64,000 nt of DNA, from the NCBI RefSeq assembly GCF_001742185.1, contig NZ_CP015750.1, forward strand, positions 1,984,001 through 2,048,000. The letters are read 5' to 3'. Source of the DNA: Pectobacterium wasabiae CFBP 3304. GTDB lineage: Bacteria; Pseudomonadota; Gammaproteobacteria; Enterobacterales; Enterobacteriaceae. Below, in pieces: positions 43,549 through 57,393 of this stretch. Below the pieces are notes generated by a model. It made no database searches and was not told the origin of the DNA. It worked only from the letters and a program-made list of their open reading frames with translations. How positions within the stretch are numbered: position 1 is the first letter of the stretch; every line of letters starts with the position of its first letter. A program made the translations under genes and the position numbers.

Positions 43549-44322
43549 ATGAATCCGTTAATTATCAAGTTAGGTGGCGTTTTACTGGATAGCGAAGAAG
43601 CACTGGAGCGTCTGTTCACCGCGCTGGTGGCTTACCGTCAGGAGCATCAGCGCCCGCTGGTGATTGTGCACGGTGGTGGCTGCCTGGTGGATGACCTAAT
43701 GAAGAAACTGTCGCTGCCTGTCGTGAAGAAAAACGGCCTGCGCGTCACGCCAGCCGATCAGATCGACATCATCACCGGGGCGTTGGCCGGTTCTGCCAAC
43801 AAAACCCTGCTGTCATGGGCGAAGAAGCACGATATCAACGCAGTGGGCTTGTGCCTGGGCGACGGTGGTAGTACGACGGTAACGCAGTTAGATGAGTCCC
43901 TGGGCTTTGTCGGTAAAGCGGAAGCGGGATCGCCTGCGTTACTGAATACGCTGCTCTCCGCGGGCTATCTGCCCGTCGTCAGCTCCATCGGTATTACGGC
44001 GCAGGGTGATCTGATGAACGTCAACGCCGATCAGGCGGCGACGGCGCTGGCGCAAACGCTGGGCGCGGATTTAATCCTGCTGTCTGACGTGAGCGGCATT
44101 CTGGACGGTAAAGGCCAGCGTATTGCCGAAATGACGGCAGAGAAAGCCGAGCAGTTGATTGCTCAAGGCATCATCACCGATGGCATGATTGTTAAGGTCA
44201 ATGCCGCGCTGGATGCTGCTCGTGCGCTGGGTCGTCCGGTTGATATCGCTAGCTGGCGTCATGCGGAGCAACTGCCTGCGCTGTTTAACGGCGTGGCGAT
44301 TGGTACACGTATTCTGGCGTAA
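43549..44322 (+). CDS. argB: N-acetylglutamate kinase
   Basis: 257 residues with the amino-acid kinase pattern: [37 protein letters not shown] near 40-58, then [20 protein letters not shown] and [13 protein letters not shown]. Phosphorylates N-acetylglutamate. Second gene of the argCBH operon. Confidence 0.95.
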   Translation: MNPLIIKLGGVLLDSEEALERLFTALVAYRQEHQRPLVIVHGGGCLVDDLMKKLSLPVVKKNGLRVTPADQIDIITGALAGSANKTLLSWAKKHDINAVGLCLGDGGSTTVTQLDESLGFVGKAEAGSPALLNTLLSAGYLPVVSSIGITAQGDLMNVNADQAATALAQTLGADLILLSDVSGILDGKGQRIAEMTAEKAEQLIAQGIITDGMIVKVNAALDAARALGRPVDIASWRHAEQLPALFNGVAIGTRILA

Positions 44323-44332
44323 GTCGTTTCTG

Positions 44333-44353
44333 GGTATGGCATGATGCCATACC
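44333..44353. other. argB-argH intergenic 10-bp palindrome
   Basis: GGTATGGCAT-G-ATGCCATACC is a perfect inverted repeat with a single-base loop between argB and argH. No T run follows. It may stabilise or process the operon mRNA. Confidence 0.55.
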
Positions 44354-44384
44354 AACATGAATTAAATTTTTGGGAGTAAGGGTT

Positions 44385-45758
44385 ATGGCTTTGTGGGGCG
44401 GTCGGTTTAGTCAGGCAGCAGATCAGCGTTTTAAACAATTTAATGACTCACTGCGGTTTGATTACCGTCTGGCGGAACAGGACATCGTTGGCTCGATCGG
44501 CTGGTCGAAAGCGCTGGTGACGGTCAATGTGCTCAGCGAGCAGGAACAGCAACAACTGGAACAGGCGCTGAATGCGCTGCTAGTTGAGGTACAAGCCGAT
44601 CCTGAGATCATCCTGCAAAGCGATGCAGAAGACATTCACAGTTGGGTTGAGCTGCGCCTGATTGAGAAAGTCGGTGATTTGGGTAAAAAACTGCATACCG
44701 GCCGTAGCCGTAACGATCAGGTCGCAACCGACCTGAAGCTGTGGTGCAAGGCGCAGGTTGCAGAGCTGCTGCTGTCAGTACGCCAGTTGCGTCAGGCGCT
44801 GGTCACGACGGCAGAAGCGAATCAAGATGCCGTAATGCCGGGTTACACCCACTTGCAGCGTGCACAGCCGGTGACGTTTGCACACTGGTGTCTGGCTTAT
44901 CATGAAATGCTGGTGCGCGATGAAAGCCGTCTGGAAGATACGCTGAAGCGTCTGGATGTCAGCCCGCTGGGCTGTGGCGCGCTGGCAGGAACGGCCTATC
45001 CGATTGACCGTGAACAGTTGGCAGGCTGGCTGGGATTCGCCTCGGCGACGCGCAACAGTCTGGATACGGTTTCCGATCGCGATCATGTACTGGAACTGCT
45101 GTCCGACGCCTCGATCGGCATGATCCATCTGTCACGTTTTGCCGAAGATCTGATCTTCTTCAACAGCGGTGAAGCGGCGTTCGTCGAGCTGTCTGACCGT
45201 GTGACATCGGGTTCCTCCCTGATGCCACAGAAGAAAAACCCAGATGCGCTGGAGCTGATTCGCGGTAAATGTGGCCGCGTACAGGGGGCATTGACCGGCA
45301 TGATGATGACGCTCAAAGGCCTGCCGCTGGCGTATAACAAAGACATGCAGGAAGACAAAGAAGGGCTGTTTGACGCGCTGGATACCTGGCACGGTTGCCT
45401 GATGATGGCGGGTCTGGTGCTGGAAGGCATTCAGGTTAAACGTCCGCGCTGCAAAGAGGCGGCTGAGCAAGGCTACGCCAACTCGACAGAGCTGGCTGAC
45501 TATCTGGTCGCGAAAGGCGTTCCGTTCCGTGAAGCGCACCATATCGTGGGTGAAGCGGTAGTTGAAGCCATTCGTCAGGGCAAAGCGTTGGAAGCACTGC
45601 CGCTGGCAGACCTGCAAAAATTCAGCGCCGTGATTGGCGATGATGTGTACCCGATTCTGGCGTTGCAATCCTGTCTGGATAAGCGTGCTGCACAAGGTGG
45701 CGTATCACCACAGCAGGTTGCCAAAGCCATTAGCGATGCGAAGCAGCGCTTAGGCTAA
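44385..45758 (+). CDS. argH: Argininosuccinate lyase
   Basis: 457 residues from the ATG at 44385 ([10 protein letters not shown]), preceded by GGGAGTAAGG; a start five codons earlier is less likely. Fumarase/aspartase superfamily motifs: [32 protein letters not shown] block and the signature [20 protein letters not shown]. Splits argininosuccinate to arginine and fumarate. Last gene of the operon. Confidence 0.96.
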   Translation: MALWGGRFSQAADQRFKQFNDSLRFDYRLAEQDIVGSIGWSKALVTVNVLSEQEQQQLEQALNALLVEVQADPEIILQSDAEDIHSWVELRLIEKVGDLGKKLHTGRSRNDQVATDLKLWCKAQVAELLLSVRQLRQALVTTAEANQDAVMPGYTHLQRAQPVTFAHWCLAYHEMLVRDESRLEDTLKRLDVSPLGCGALAGTAYPIDREQLAGWLGFASATRNSLDTVSDRDHVLELLSDASIGMIHLSRFAEDLIFFNSGEAAFVELSDRVTSGSSLMPQKKNPDALELIRGKCGRVQGALTGMMMTLKGLPLAYNKDMQEDKEGLFDALDTWHGCLMMAGLVLEGIQVKRPRCKEAAEQGYANSTELADYLVAKGVPFREAHHIVGEAVVEAIRQGKALEALPLADLQKFSAVIGDDVYPILALQSCLDKRAAQGGVSPQQVAKAISDAKQRLG

Positions 45759-45793
45759 ATACTACTGGAGTAGGTCTAGCTATACCTTAAGTT

Positions 45794-45830
45794 CCCTCAA
45801 CGTTGGTGCTTCGCGTTGGGGGATTTCTTT
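45794..45830 (+). terminator. Terminator after argH
   Basis: CCCTCAACG, loop, CGTTGGGGG, then GATTTCTTTG about 35 bp after the argH stop. The stem has one wobble pair. Confidence 0.6.
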
Positions 45831-45991
45831 GTTACCGCCCTGATTCTTCTGCAAATTATCGTATGCTCATATTCATATGGAATGCGGCTCGCATTTTTCT
45901 GCTCAGCCTACTCCCCGGCAAAATTGTTTCTGGACATCCATACAGTATCATTTTACCTTGGCCGACAGCGTGAAAGGCCTGCGGAGGCACA

Positions 45992-47548
45992 GTGGATATC
46001 AGCATATTTTATGGTTTAGGCGGCGGTGTAGTGGGTCTTCTGGTCGGGTGGTTGATTGTCAGCCTGATTCATCAGCAGAAGCTGTCGCAGCATGACACCG
46101 AACAGCGGTTATTGGCACAGACATTACAGCAGGCTCAACAGTCGCTCAGCGAACAACAGCAGGTAAAGCAGCAGGATGAACAACGGCTGCGGCAAAACGA
46201 GCTGGAATTGCGCACGGTTCACGTACAACTCTCTGCCAGCCATGAAAAGCTGCAACAGCTTGGTGAACTTCGCACTGAGTGTGCGCAGTTAAATCAGGAA
46301 CTGCGGGCGTTGCGTGAAATCAATAGTGCGCAGGAGGCCGAGCTGCGTGAAGTCACCATTCGGCTGGAAGAAACCCGGATGGCGGCGGAAGAGAAACAGC
46401 GGCTGCTGGCAAGCAGCGAACAGCGGTTGACGACGCAATTTGAGAATCTGGCGAACCGCATTTTCGAACACAGCGGCCGCAAGGTGGACGAGCAAAATAA
46501 ACAGAGTCTGGATAAGCTGTTGATGCCGCTGCGTGAGCAACTTGATGGATTTCGCCGTCAGGTGCAGGACAGCTTTGGCGCGGAAGCGCGTGAGCGCCAC
46601 ACGCTGGCGCACGAGATCCGCAATCTGCAACAACTGAACGCGCAGATGGCACACGAGGCCATCAACCTGACGAAAGCGCTGAAAGGCGATAATAAGACGC
46701 AGGGTAACTGGGGCGAAGTGGTGTTAAGCCGCGTGCTGGAAGCCTCTGGCCTGCGAGAAGGGTATGAGTATCAAACTCAGGTCAGTGTGCAAACGGGGAC
46801 AAATAGCCGTTTGCAACCGGATGTCATCGTGCGTTTACCGCAGGGCAAAGATGTCGTGATCGATGCCAAGATGTCGTTGGTGGCCTACGAGCGCTATTTC
46901 AATAGTGACGATGACGTAGAGCGTAGTACGGCGCTGAACGAACATTTGCTCTCGGTGCGCAGCCATATTCGGCAGTTGAGCAGCAAAGATTACCAACAGC
47001 TTCCGGGGTTGCGTTCGTTAGACTACGTGCTGATGTTTATTCCCGTCGAGCCCGCCTTTCTGGTCGCTATCGACCGCCAGCCCGAGTTGATCAATGAGGC
47101 GTTAAAGCACAATATTATGCTGGTCAGCCCGACCACGCTGCTGGTGGCATTGCGCACCATCAACAATTTATGGCGCTATGAGCAACAGAGCCGCAATGCA
47201 CAGCAGATCGCCGAAAAAGCCTCACGGCTATACGATAAACTGCGGCTGTTTGTCGATGATATGGAATCTCTGGGGCAGAGTCTGGATAAAGCGCAGGGCA
47301 CTTATCGTCAGGCGATGAATAAACTTTCTTCTGGGCGTGGTAACCTTATTGGTCAGGCTGAAGGGTTCCGCGCGCTGGGTGTAGAAATTAAACGCACGAT
47401 CAGCCCGTCATTGGCAGAAAAAGCAATGGCTCATGAGCACACTGATCACGATGAATTATTGGGCTCCGCCGCGCCTGACTCTGGCTCTCCAACCGTAAAA
47501 ACGGAAGGTGAAGAAGGGCCGCCAACGCACAAGCAGCTTGAAATATGA
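45992..47548 (+). CDS. rmuC: DNA recombination protein RmuC
   Basis: 518 residues from a GTG. An N-terminal membrane segment (GLGGGVVGLLVGWLIVSLI) is followed by a long coiled coil (about 30-170, Gln/Glu-rich) and the RmuC nuclease-like domain (about 190-450: GNWGEVVLSRVLEASGLREG, QPDVIVRLPQGKDVVIDAKM). RmuC limits inversions at short repeats in E. coli. The C-terminal 60 residues are an extended acidic tail. Separate transcription from argH is likely, given the terminator. The 230 bp upstream hold no credible gene. Confidence 0.93.
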   Translation: MDISIFYGLGGGVVGLLVGWLIVSLIHQQKLSQHDTEQRLLAQTLQQAQQSLSEQQQVKQQDEQRLRQNELELRTVHVQLSASHEKLQQLGELRTECAQLNQELRALREINSAQEAELREVTIRLEETRMAAEEKQRLLASSEQRLTTQFENLANRIFEHSGRKVDEQNKQSLDKLLMPLREQLDGFRRQVQDSFGAEARERHTLAHEIRNLQQLNAQMAHEAINLTKALKGDNKTQGNWGEVVLSRVLEASGLREGYEYQTQVSVQTGTNSRLQPDVIVRLPQGKDVVIDAKMSLVAYERYFNSDDDVERSTALNEHLLSVRSHIRQLSSKDYQQLPGLRSLDYVLMFIPVEPAFLVAIDRQPELINEALKHNIMLVSPTTLLVALRTINNLWRYEQQSRNAQQIAEKASRLYDKLRLFVDDMESLGQSLDKAQGTYRQAMNKLSSGRGNLIGQAEGFRALGVEIKRTISPSLAEKAMAHEHTDHDELLGSAAPDSGSPTVKTEGEEGPPTHKQLEI

Positions 47549-47688
47549 CAGCATAAATAGGTATGAATTTCGCGGGTTTGGCACTCATGCTATGTGAAAT
47601 TAGTGCAGTGGGGTTTTTATCCGGGTCTGGTACACTCTCACCATTAATGGGTAGACCCGAAATTTGACTGAAATAGTAGGCGGATAAG

Positions 47689-48444
47689 ATGGCAAGTGAG
47701 CAGGAGAATACGGCCGACTTTGGTTTCCGGACTGTCGCCAGGGATGAAAAAGAAGTCATGGTGGCTGAGGTTTTTCATTCTGTAGCAGCAAAGTATGACC
47801 TGATGAATGACCTGATGTCCTTTGGTATCCACCGTATTTGGAAGCGTTTCACCATTGAATGCAGTGGGGTAAGACGTAACCAGCGCGTTCTGGATCTTGC
47901 CGGGGGAACTGGGGATTTAACCGCCAAATTCTCTCGCATGGTGGGCGAAGGGGGTGAGGTTATTCTGGCGGATATCAACGCATCAATGCTGAAAGTGGGC
48001 CGCGAAAAACTGCGTAACAAAGGCATTATCGACAACATCAACTACGTGCAGGCAAATGCAGAAGCGCTGCCGTTCCCCGATGATTTCTTCGACTGCATTA
48101 CTATCTCCTTTGGTCTGCGCAACGTGACGGACAAAAACAAAGCGCTGCGCTCCATGTACCGTGTTCTAAAGCCGGGGGGGCGGTTACTGGTGTTGGAGTT
48201 TTCCAAACCGGTGATTAAACAGTTGAGTACCGTTTACGATGCGTATTCATTCCATATCCTACCGAGAATTGGCGAAGCTGTGGCAAGTGATGCCGGGAGC
48301 TACCGCTATCTGGCGGAATCCATCCGCATGCACCCCGATCAGGAAACGCTGAAAGGGATGATGAGTGATGCCGGTTTTGACAGCGTTAACTATTTCAACC
48401 TCACCGGTGGAATCGTTGCGCTGCATCGTGGATTTAAATTCTGA
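47689..48444 (+). CDS. ubiE: Ubiquinone/menaquinone C-methyltransferase UbiE
   Basis: 251 residues, as in E. coli. SAM-binding motifs: [20 protein letters not shown] and [20 protein letters not shown], plus the family FRNVT-type block [13 protein letters not shown]. Methylates the quinone ring in ubiquinone and menaquinone synthesis. First gene of ubiE-ubiJ-ubiB. Confidence 0.96.
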   Translation: MASEQENTADFGFRTVARDEKEVMVAEVFHSVAAKYDLMNDLMSFGIHRIWKRFTIECSGVRRNQRVLDLAGGTGDLTAKFSRMVGEGGEVILADINASMLKVGREKLRNKGIIDNINYVQANAEALPFPDDFFDCITISFGLRNVTDKNKALRSMYRVLKPGGRLLVLEFSKPVIKQLSTVYDAYSFHILPRIGEAVASDAGSYRYLAESIRMHPDQETLKGMMSDAGFDSVNYFNLTGGIVALHRGFKF

Positions 48445-48456
48445 TTGGAAACGCCA

Positions 48457-49080
48457 ATGCTGATAACGTCTTTTCTGACTGCTACGCTGGAAACCGCGCT
48501 GAATCAGCTGCTTTTTCACGACACGGTTTCTTGTGATCGGAGCATGAAGTCAGCCCGTCAGCGCTTACAGGGAAAAACACTCCAGATCGTGCTGGCTGAA
48601 CTGGATGTTCCTTTGGTGCTGGTGTTTAACGAACAGCGGCTGGACGTTGTTAGCCAGTGGGGCGAATTGGCTGACTGTCGTCTGAATACACGCGTTCCGG
48701 TTCTGATGAAATTACGCGATCGTCAACAGCTATCGTCACTGATGCGTAGCGGTGAACTGGTTATTGAAGGTGATATTCAAGTCGTTCAACAGTTCATCGT
48801 GCTGTGCGATCTGGCGGAGTTCGATCCGGCGGAATGGCTATCCCCTTATCTGGGCGATATCGTTGCTCAGGGCCTTAGCCAGACGGCGCAGAAAACACTG
48901 GGGTTCCTGAAACGGTCATTACATCAGCAGCAACATTTTCTTTCCGAGACGTTAACGGAAGAGTGGCGACTGGCACCGGGAAAACTGGAAAACGCCTGGT
49001 TCCTCGAGGAAATTGTTGCGCTGGATAAATCCGTTGATGTGTTGTCCGAACGGCTGGCGAAACTGGAGACCTTACGATGA
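48457..49080 (+). CDS. ubiJ: Ubiquinone accessory factor UbiJ
   Basis: 207 residues from the ATG at 48457. It has an SCP2-type lipid-binding domain (about 10-115, including [20 protein letters not shown]) and a C-terminal coiled coil ending [20 protein letters not shown]. UbiJ scaffolds the aerobic Ubi complex. The stop overlaps the ubiB start by 4 bases (ATGA). Confidence 0.92.
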   Translation: MLITSFLTATLETALNQLLFHDTVSCDRSMKSARQRLQGKTLQIVLAELDVPLVLVFNEQRLDVVSQWGELADCRLNTRVPVLMKLRDRQQLSSLMRSGELVIEGDIQVVQQFIVLCDLAEFDPAEWLSPYLGDIVAQGLSQTAQKTLGFLKRSLHQQQHFLSETLTEEWRLAPGKLENAWFLEEIVALDKSVDVLSERLAKLETLR

Positions 49081-50716
49081 CGCCCAGTGAATTACGCCGC
49101 CTTTACAGCATTGTGCGTGTGTTGTTGAGCTATGGTCTGGACGAACTCATTCCTAAAATGCGTCTGACGTTTCCACTGCGCGCGGGCCGTCGCTTGCTGT
49201 TCTGGTTACCTAATCGCCACCGCAACATGCCTTTAGGGGAACGTCTGCGTTTAGCGCTTCAGGAACTGGGGCCGGTGTGGATTAAGTTCGGGCAAATGAT
49301 GTCGACGCGCCGCGATCTGTTCCCACCCGCTATCGCCGATCAGTTAGCAATGTTGCAGGATAAGGTTGAGCCGTTTGATGGCAAACTGGCGCGTGAGCAG
49401 ATTGAGCTGTCAATGGGGGGATCCCTCTTGAAGAGTGGTTTGACGATTTTGATATCAAACCGTTGGCTTCTGCTTCGATTGCACAGGTTCATACCGCCCG
49501 GCTGAAAAGTACGGGAAAAGAGATTGTTATCAAGGTGATCCGCCCGGATATTTTACCTGTCATCAGGGCAGATATGCGCCTGATGAAACGGCTGGCTGGC
49601 TGGTTGCCTCGCTTGTTGCCGGATGGTCGCCGTCTGCGCCCGCGCGAAGTGGTGCTGGAATATGAAAAAACACTGCTCGATGAGCTGAACTTGCTGCGAG
49701 AAGCGGCAAATGCCATCCAACTGCGGCGTAACTTTGAGAACAGCCCGATGCTGTATGTGCCGGAAATTTATTCGGACTATTGCAGAGAAAGCATGTTGGT
49801 CATGGAACGTATCTACGGCATTCCTGTTTCTGATGTTGACGCGCTGCAAGCCAATGGAACGGATATGAAATTGCTGGCAGAGCGCGGTGTTCAGGTTTTC
49901 TTTACGCAGGTATTTCGCGATAGTTTCTTCCATGCGGACATGCATCCCGGCAATATCTTTATCAGCTATGATCACCCGGAAGACCCGCAATATATTGGAA
50001 TTGATTGCGGTATCGTCGGTTCGTTGAATAAAGAAGACAAACGCTATCTGGCCGAGAATTTCATCGCTTTTTTCAACCGTGATTATCGCAAAGTTGCCGA
50101 ACTGCATGTAGATTCGGGCTGGGTGCCCGCAGATACCAACGTTGCAGATTTTGAGTTTGCTATTCGTACTGTCTGTGAGCCGATTTTCGAGAAGCCGTTG
50201 GCGGAAATTTCGTTCGGCCATGTATTGTTGAATTTGTTTAATACGGCGCGTCGCTTCAATATGGAAGTACAGCCTCAGTTGGTGTTACTGCAAAAAACGC
50301 TGCTGTATATTGAAGGTGTTGGTCGGCAGCTTTATCCGCAGCTCGATCTGTGGAAAACCGCTAAGCCTTTCCTGGAGAGCTGGCTGAAGCAACAGGTCGG
50401 TTTACCTGCGGTTTTCCGGGCGCTAAAAGAAAAGGCGCCGTTCTGGGCAGAGAAACTGCCGGAGCTTCCTGAACTCTTTTATGATGGGCTGCGTCAACAT
50501 AAGATGTTAAAGCAAAGCGTCGATAAGCTGGCACATGAGCTGAAAACGCAGCAGGCTCGTCAAGGACAGTCGCGATATCTTTTGGGTATTGGCGCAACCC
50601 TGCTAATCAGTGGTACGGTGTTACTGGTCAGCCGTGTTGAAGCTGATATGATTCCCGCAGGGTTGATGGCAGCAGGAATTGTTGCCTGGATTATCGGTTG
50701 GCGTCGAACTCGTTGA
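49077..50716 (+). pseudogene. ubiB: ubiB, interrupted by a one-base frameshift
   Basis: The combined span encodes 546 residues if one base is restored, exactly the E. coli UbiB length. The first frame reads ...[10 protein letters not shown] and then derails; the second resumes [20 protein letters not shown], the ABC1/ADCK kinase-like A-rich and KxGQ region, and goes on with [12 protein letters not shown] and GIDCGIVG. The run ATGGGGGG at 49414-49420 has six Gs where seven would keep the frame. UbiB is an atypical kinase/ATPase of ubiquinone synthesis with two C-terminal membrane segments. The shift is either real or an assembly error in the homopolymer. Confidence 0.9.
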
Positions 50717-50798
50717 AGCAGATCATGATGCACGCCAGAATTACCCGATATAATAACGAAAATTCTGTCGTTCCCCTTTTTGAAAAGAGGTAAATGTT

Positions 50799-51059
50799 AT
50801 GGGTGGTATTAGTCTCTGGAACCTGTTGATTATCGCAGTTATCGTCATTTTACTTTTCGGAACCAACAAGTTGAGAACGTTGGGTTCTGATTTGGGTGCG
50901 TCAATCAAAGGCTTTAAGAAAGCCATGGGTGACGAACAGCCGTCCACGAGCGCAGACAAAACGCCGCCAGATGCTGATTTCTCTACCAAGTCTATTGCTG
51001 ATAACCAGGCAGACGTCAAGCAGGGCGATACGAAGAGCCAGCATAAAGAGCAGGTGTAA
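50799..51059 (+). CDS. tatA: Sec-independent protein translocase TatA
   Basis: 86 residues: short N-terminal membrane helix [20 protein letters not shown], hinge [20 protein letters not shown] and an acidic tail. TatA rings form the Tat pore. GAGG ribosome site 7 bases ahead. First gene of tatABCD. Confidence 0.95.
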   Translation: MGGISLWNLLIIAVIVILLFGTNKLRTLGSDLGASIKGFKKAMGDEQPSTSADKTPPDADFSTKSIADNQADVKQGDTKSQHKEQV

Positions 51060-51062
51060 TCT

Positions 51063-51674
51063 GTGTTCGATATCGGTTTTGGTGAATTGCTATTGGTGAT
51101 GGTTCTCGGCCTGATTGTTCTCGGGCCGGAGCGTCTCCCCGTGGCAGTCAGAACGGTTGCAAGTTGGATCAGGACGCTGCGTTCGCTGGCGTCTACGGTT
51201 CAGAATGAACTGGCTCAGGAACTGAAACTCCAGGAGTTTCAGGAAAGCTTGAAGAAAGTCGAAAATGCCAGTTTGCAGAATCTGTCGCCTGAGTTGAAAG
51301 CCTCAATGGATGAACTCAAAGAGGCGGCAGAGGCGATGAAACGTGGCTATACCGGAACATCGTTACCGCAAACGTCAGAGGGTCTCGTAAAATCAGATGA
51401 TCCCAAAAAATCAGACGTTCACAGTGCGGCGATGGAACCGCAGCGCCACATCCCACTGAGCGATCCCGAAGCCGCTTACGATGGGGTGATTGAAACGGAA
51501 ACCACGGTACGTTCGGCAGTCAGCCAGCCTGAGCCTGAAAACAGTGTTGCTTCTGAACATCACCATGATGGCCGTAACGCTACACGTGATGAAGTTGTCG
51601 GCAACGATAATGTCAAACCTGAGCAGTCCCAGTCTTCTGCTGTCTCTGCCCGCCAACCGAGCGATAGTCTTTAG
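51063..51674 (+). CDS. tatB: Twin-arginine translocase subunit TatB
   Basis: 203 residues from a GTG. N-terminal helix [20 protein letters not shown] with the conserved FGELL and GPERLP, then a long amphipathic helix and a variable C-terminal tail. Works with TatC as the signal-peptide receptor. Starts 3 bp after tatA. Confidence 0.95.
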   Translation: MFDIGFGELLLVMVLGLIVLGPERLPVAVRTVASWIRTLRSLASTVQNELAQELKLQEFQESLKKVENASLQNLSPELKASMDELKEAAEAMKRGYTGTSLPQTSEGLVKSDDPKKSDVHSAAMEPQRHIPLSDPEAAYDGVIETETTVRSAVSQPEPENSVASEHHHDGRNATRDEVVGNDNVKPEQSQSSAVSARQPSDSL

Positions 51675-51677
51675 TTT

Positions 51678-52427
51678 ATGGCCGATGAAGATACTCAACC
51701 GCTAATTAGCCACCTTATTGAGCTACGTAAGCGACTACTCAACAGCATTATCTGTGTGCTGGCGGTATTTATTGCGCTGGTGTACTTTGCCAATGACATT
51801 TACCAACTGGTTTCTGCACCACTCATCGAGCAATTGCCTGCCGGCGCCAATATGATCGCGACTGATGTTGCTTCACCGTTCTTCGCGCCGATAAAGCTGA
51901 CGGTAATTGTCTCTGTGTTTATTGCCGCGCCACTGGTGCTGTATCAGGTGTGGGCGTTTGTCGCTCCTGCCCTGTATAAACACGAACGTCGCTTAATGAT
52001 GCCGTTGCTGGTATCCAGCAGCCTGCTATTTTATTCGGGTATGGCGTTTGCGTACTTTGTGGTGTTCCCGCTAGCGTTTGGTTTTTTTGCGAAAACTGCG
52101 CCTGTTGGCGTGGTGATTGCAACAGACATCAATAACTACCTCGATTTTGTTATGGCGCTGTTCATGGCGTTCGGCGTATCGTTTGAGGTGCCAGTTGCCA
52201 TTGTGTTGCTCTGCTGGAGTGGTGTGGTGACGCCAGAAGATCTGAAGAAAAAGCGCCCTTATATTTTGGTGGGTGCATTTGTTGTCGGGATGCTGCTAAC
52301 GCCGCCGGACGTTTTCTCACAGACACTGTTGGCTATTCCGATGTACCTGCTGTTTGAAATCGGCGTCTTCTTCGCGCGGTTTTATGTTGGTAAAGGCCGA
52401 AGAACCGAAACCGAAGAGCTATCGTAG
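51678..52427 (+). CDS. tatC: Twin-arginine translocase subunit TatC
   Basis: 249 residues with six membrane segments. It opens [20 protein letters not shown] (conserved HL.ELR.R) and has the [20 protein letters not shown] and [20 protein letters not shown] family blocks. Binds twin-arginine signal peptides with TatB. Third gene of the operon. Confidence 0.96.
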   Translation: MADEDTQPLISHLIELRKRLLNSIICVLAVFIALVYFANDIYQLVSAPLIEQLPAGANMIATDVASPFFAPIKLTVIVSVFIAAPLVLYQVWAFVAPALYKHERRLMMPLLVSSSLLFYSGMAFAYFVVFPLAFGFFAKTAPVGVVIATDINNYLDFVMALFMAFGVSFEVPVAIVLLCWSGVVTPEDLKKKRPYILVGAFVVGMLLTPPDVFSQTLLAIPMYLLFEIGVFFARFYVGKGRRTETEELS

Positions 52428-52509
52428 TCACTCACGGTTACCTGCGGTAGGACGGTAAAATGGCCTCTCTTTGAGAGGTCTTATTTTTTTATTCGCCAGA
52501 GTGAAAGTC

Positions 52510-54332
<1,823 letters not shown>

Positions 54333-54342
54333 GCCTGTTCTC

Positions 54343-54369
54343 ACCCGGCGTAGTACAAACGCGCCGGGT
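54343..54369. terminator. Hairpin between convergent hemB and rfaH
   Basis: ACCCGGCG, an 11-base loop, CGCCGGGT: perfect 8-bp stem 10 bp after hemB and 25 bp before the rfaH stop. There is no strong T run; a bidirectional terminator is plausible. Confidence 0.5.
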
Positions 54370-54394
54370 AGAGCGAAGAAGGTGGCGTGCTGGA

Positions 54395-54883
54395 CTAGGT
54401 TTTACGAAATTCTCGGTTATCTATGCTGTGTTTGACCTGCTTGTTTAGCATACACAGCAATAACATTGAGCGGGCTTCACCATCAGGTTCGGTGTAGATA
54501 GCCTGAAGACCAGAGAAGACACCATCGGTGATCACTACGTTATCACCGGGCTGTGGCGTCAACGGGTCGATGATCTTCTGTATGGGGCGAAGTGATAGTT
54601 CATCAATAACCTGCTGCGGAATGGTCGCTGGCAGTGCACCAAATCGCACAAAGCTGTTCACCCCACGCGTCGCGCTGATGGTGGTGGTGTGGATGCGCTC
54701 GGGGTCGAATTCCACAAACAGATAGTTCGGGAATAGCGGCTCACATACTTCCGTTCGCTTACCACGAACAATTTTGTCTAGCGTGATCATCGGACTCACG
54801 CAGGTGACATCCTGACGTTCCAGATGCTCTTTCGCTCGCAGCAGTTGACCACGTTTACAATACAGTAAGTACCAAGCTTCCAT
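54395..54883 (-). CDS. rfaH: Transcription antiterminator RfaH
   Basis: 162 residues, the E. coli length. N-terminal NGN domain opens [50 protein letters not shown] and the C-terminal KOW domain ([20 protein letters not shown]) follow. RfaH binds ops-containing operons such as LPS, capsule and toxin genes and recruits ribosomes. Monocistronic and convergent with hemB. Confidence 0.95.
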   Translation of the reverse strand: MEAWYLLYCKRGQLLRAKEHLERQDVTCVSPMITLDKIVRGKRTEVCEPLFPNYLFVEFDPERIHTTTISATRGVNSFVRFGALPATIPQQVIDELSLRPIQKIIDPLTPQPGDNVVITDGVFSGLQAIYTEPDGEARSMLLLCMLNKQVKHSIDNREFRKT

Positions 54884-55083
54884 AATTTCGCAGACTTATG
54901 ATTCCGACGTGCAAGCATAACAAAAGCGAGCAAGGATAAAAAATTTTCGGTAGATATTTTTGTTATCACACGATGGCGAGCGGATTCTTGATGGTGATTG
55001 GATTCTTGACATAAATAGGCATTGCGGGAAGCGACAGGCTGGCTAAGAGACTTTATAATAGCCAGAACGATAGACTGCCCCCG

Positions 55084-56580
55084 ATGAATAGCATGAAATA
55101 CCGTGACTTACGCGAATTCCTCTCACTGCTGGAAGAGAGAGGGGAGTTGAAACGCATTACCCAGCCCATCGATCCCTACCTTGAAATGACGGAAATTGCC
55201 GACCGGACGCTGCGTGCGGAAGGTCCAGCCCTCCTGTTTGAGAACCCCAAAGGCTATGACATGCCGGTGCTGTGCAATTTATTTGGCACGCCGAAGCGTG
55301 TTGCATTGGGAATGGGGCAGGAAGAGGTCAGCGCATTGCGAGACGTTGGCAGGCTGCTGGCATTTTTGAAAGAGCCTGAGCCGCCTAAGGGGTTCCGCGA
55401 TCTGGTCGATAAAATGCCGAAATTCCGTCAGGTACTGAATATGCCGACAAAACGGCTGTCTTCTGCGCCGTGTCAGGAGCAGGTCTGGAAAGGCGATGAT
55501 GTTGATCTGCGACGCATTCCAGTGATGCAGTGCTGGCCGGAAGATGCCGCGCCGCTTATTACCTGGGGACTCACCGTGACGCGCGGGCCGCATAAAGAAC
55601 GGCAGAACCTGGGGATCTATCGCCAGCAGGTGCTGGGTAAAAACAAACTGATCATGCGCTGGCTATCTCATCGCGGCGGCGCACTGGATTTTCAGGAGTG
55701 GTGTCAGGAAAATCCGGGGCAACGTTTTCCAGTCGCTGTCGCGCTGGGGGCTGACCCAGCGACGATCCTCGGTGCTGTGACGCCAGTGCCTGACACGTTG
55801 TCAGAATATGCCTTTGCGGGCTTATTACGTGGGCATAAGACGGAAGTGGTTAAATGTCTGTCGAGCGATTTGGAAGTCCCTGCCAGTGCGGAAATTGTTC
55901 TTGAAGGCTATATTGAGCCCGGGGAAATGGCGGCAGAAGGGCCGTATGGTGACCATACCGGCTATTACAATGAAGTCGATCACTTTCCGGTCTTTACCGT
56001 TACGCATATTACTCAACGCCAGAATGCTATTTATCACTCGACTTACACGGGGCGGCCGCCGGATGAGCCTGCGGTACTGGGCGTGGCGTTGAATGAAGTT
56101 TTCGTACCGATCCTGCAAAAGCAGTTTCCTGAGATTGTCGATTTTTATTTGCCGCCGGAGGGTTGCTCTTACCGTCTGGCGGTCGTTACCATGAAGAAAC
56201 AGTACGCGGGCCATGCCAAACGCGTCATGATGGGCGTCTGGTCTTTTTTACGCCAGTTCATGTATACGAAATTTGTCATTGTCTGCGATGATGACGTCAA
56301 CGCGCGTGATTGGAAAGACGTGATATGGGCGATTACCACGCGTATGGATCCGGCTCGCGATACGGTATTAGTGGAAAATACGCCGATAGACTATCTCGAT
56401 TTCGCTTCTCCGGTTTCTGGTCTGGGCTCAAAAATGGGTCTGGATGCGACCAATAAATGGCCTGGTGAAACGCAGCGTGAATGGGGACACCCCATCAAGA
56501 AAGACCCGCAGGTTTGCGCCCGTATTGATGAAATATGGGACGAATTGGCCATTTTTAGTGACAGAGAGCCTCGGCGCTAA
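55084..56580 (+). CDS. ubiD: 4-hydroxy-3-polyprenylbenzoate decarboxylase UbiD
   Basis: 498 residues. Family blocks: [40 protein letters not shown] and [20 protein letters not shown], then [20 protein letters not shown]. It uses prenylated FMN made by UbiX. The ATG at 55093 (MKYRDL) is an equally good start. fre follows in the same direction. Confidence 0.95.
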   Translation: MNSMKYRDLREFLSLLEERGELKRITQPIDPYLEMTEIADRTLRAEGPALLFENPKGYDMPVLCNLFGTPKRVALGMGQEEVSALRDVGRLLAFLKEPEPPKGFRDLVDKMPKFRQVLNMPTKRLSSAPCQEQVWKGDDVDLRRIPVMQCWPEDAAPLITWGLTVTRGPHKERQNLGIYRQQVLGKNKLIMRWLSHRGGALDFQEWCQENPGQRFPVAVALGADPATILGAVTPVPDTLSEYAFAGLLRGHKTEVVKCLSSDLEVPASAEIVLEGYIEPGEMAAEGPYGDHTGYYNEVDHFPVFTVTHITQRQNAIYHSTYTGRPPDEPAVLGVALNEVFVPILQKQFPEIVDFYLPPEGCSYRLAVVTMKKQYAGHAKRVMMGVWSFLRQFMYTKFVIVCDDDVNARDWKDVIWAITTRMDPARDTVLVENTPIDYLDFASPVSGLGSKMGLDATNKWPGETQREWGHPIKKDPQVCARIDEIWDELAIFSDREPRR

Positions 56581-56632
56581 CGGCTGCTGCTCTGTTCTCA
56601 GTTTTGCTTTTATGACCCTATAGAGGGAATGC

Positions 56633-57334
56633 ATGACAACATTGAGCTGTAAAGTGACTTCGGTCGAAGCCATAACCGATACGGTTTATCGCGTTCGTTT
56701 GTTACCTGAAGCGCCTTTTTCCTTTCGGGCTGGCCAATATTTGATGGTAGTGATGGGCGATCGAGATAAACGTCCTTTCTCACTGGCATCGACCCCGATG
56801 GATAAAGGTTTTATTGAGTTGCATATTGGGGCGTCCGAACTGAACCTTTACGCGATGGCCGTGATGGAACGCATTCACAAGGAAAAAAACCTGACGGTAG
56901 ATATCCCGCATGGCGAGGCCTGGCTGCGAGAAGAGAGTACGCGCCCGCTGGTGTTGATTGCGGGTGGAACCGGATTTTCGTATGTGCGTTCTATCCTGCT
57001 GACCGCACTAGCGCAGCAACCCGATCGCAATATCTCCATTTACTGGGGGGGACGTGAATCCCAGCATCTGTACGATTTAACAGAGCTTGAAGGTTTTGTG
57101 GCCAAGCACCCTAATCTGCGTGTAGTGCCCGTCGTCGAGCAGCCAGAAGAAGGGTGGACTGGTAGAACGGGCACGGTTCTGAGCGCGGTCTTGCAGGATT
57201 ACGGTTCACTGGCGGAACAGGATATTTATATCGCAGGGCGTTTTGAGATGGCGAAAATTGCGCGTGAGCGTTTTTGTAACGAGCGCGGTGCGCTGGCAGC
57301 TCATATGTTCAGCGATGCATTTTCGTTTATTTGA
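56633..57334 (+). CDS. fre: NAD(P)H-flavin reductase
   Basis: 233 residues as in E. coli. Flavin contact motif RPFSLASTP near residue 47 and the nucleotide-binding [18 protein letters not shown] near 106. Reduces free riboflavin/FMN, supplying reduced flavin to several enzymes. Downstream of ubiD, as in relatives. Confidence 0.94.
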   Translation: MTTLSCKVTSVEAITDTVYRVRLLPEAPFSFRAGQYLMVVMGDRDKRPFSLASTPMDKGFIELHIGASELNLYAMAVMERIHKEKNLTVDIPHGEAWLREESTRPLVLIAGGTGFSYVRSILLTALAQQPDRNISIYWGGRESQHLYDLTELEGFVAKHPNLRVVPVVEQPEEGWTGRTGTVLSAVLQDYGSLAEQDIYIAGRFEMAKIARERFCNERGALAAHMFSDAFSFI

Positions 57335-57393
57335 CGGATTGGTATTTACTGCCTGCTCGTGTTTTTTATTCACTCTTGAGCGGAAGTGAAGGT

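Noticed and set aside
45816-46019. 67-codon frame upstream of rmuC
   Set aside because: It starts inside the argH terminator and overlaps the rmuC start; no ribosome site and no family likeness.
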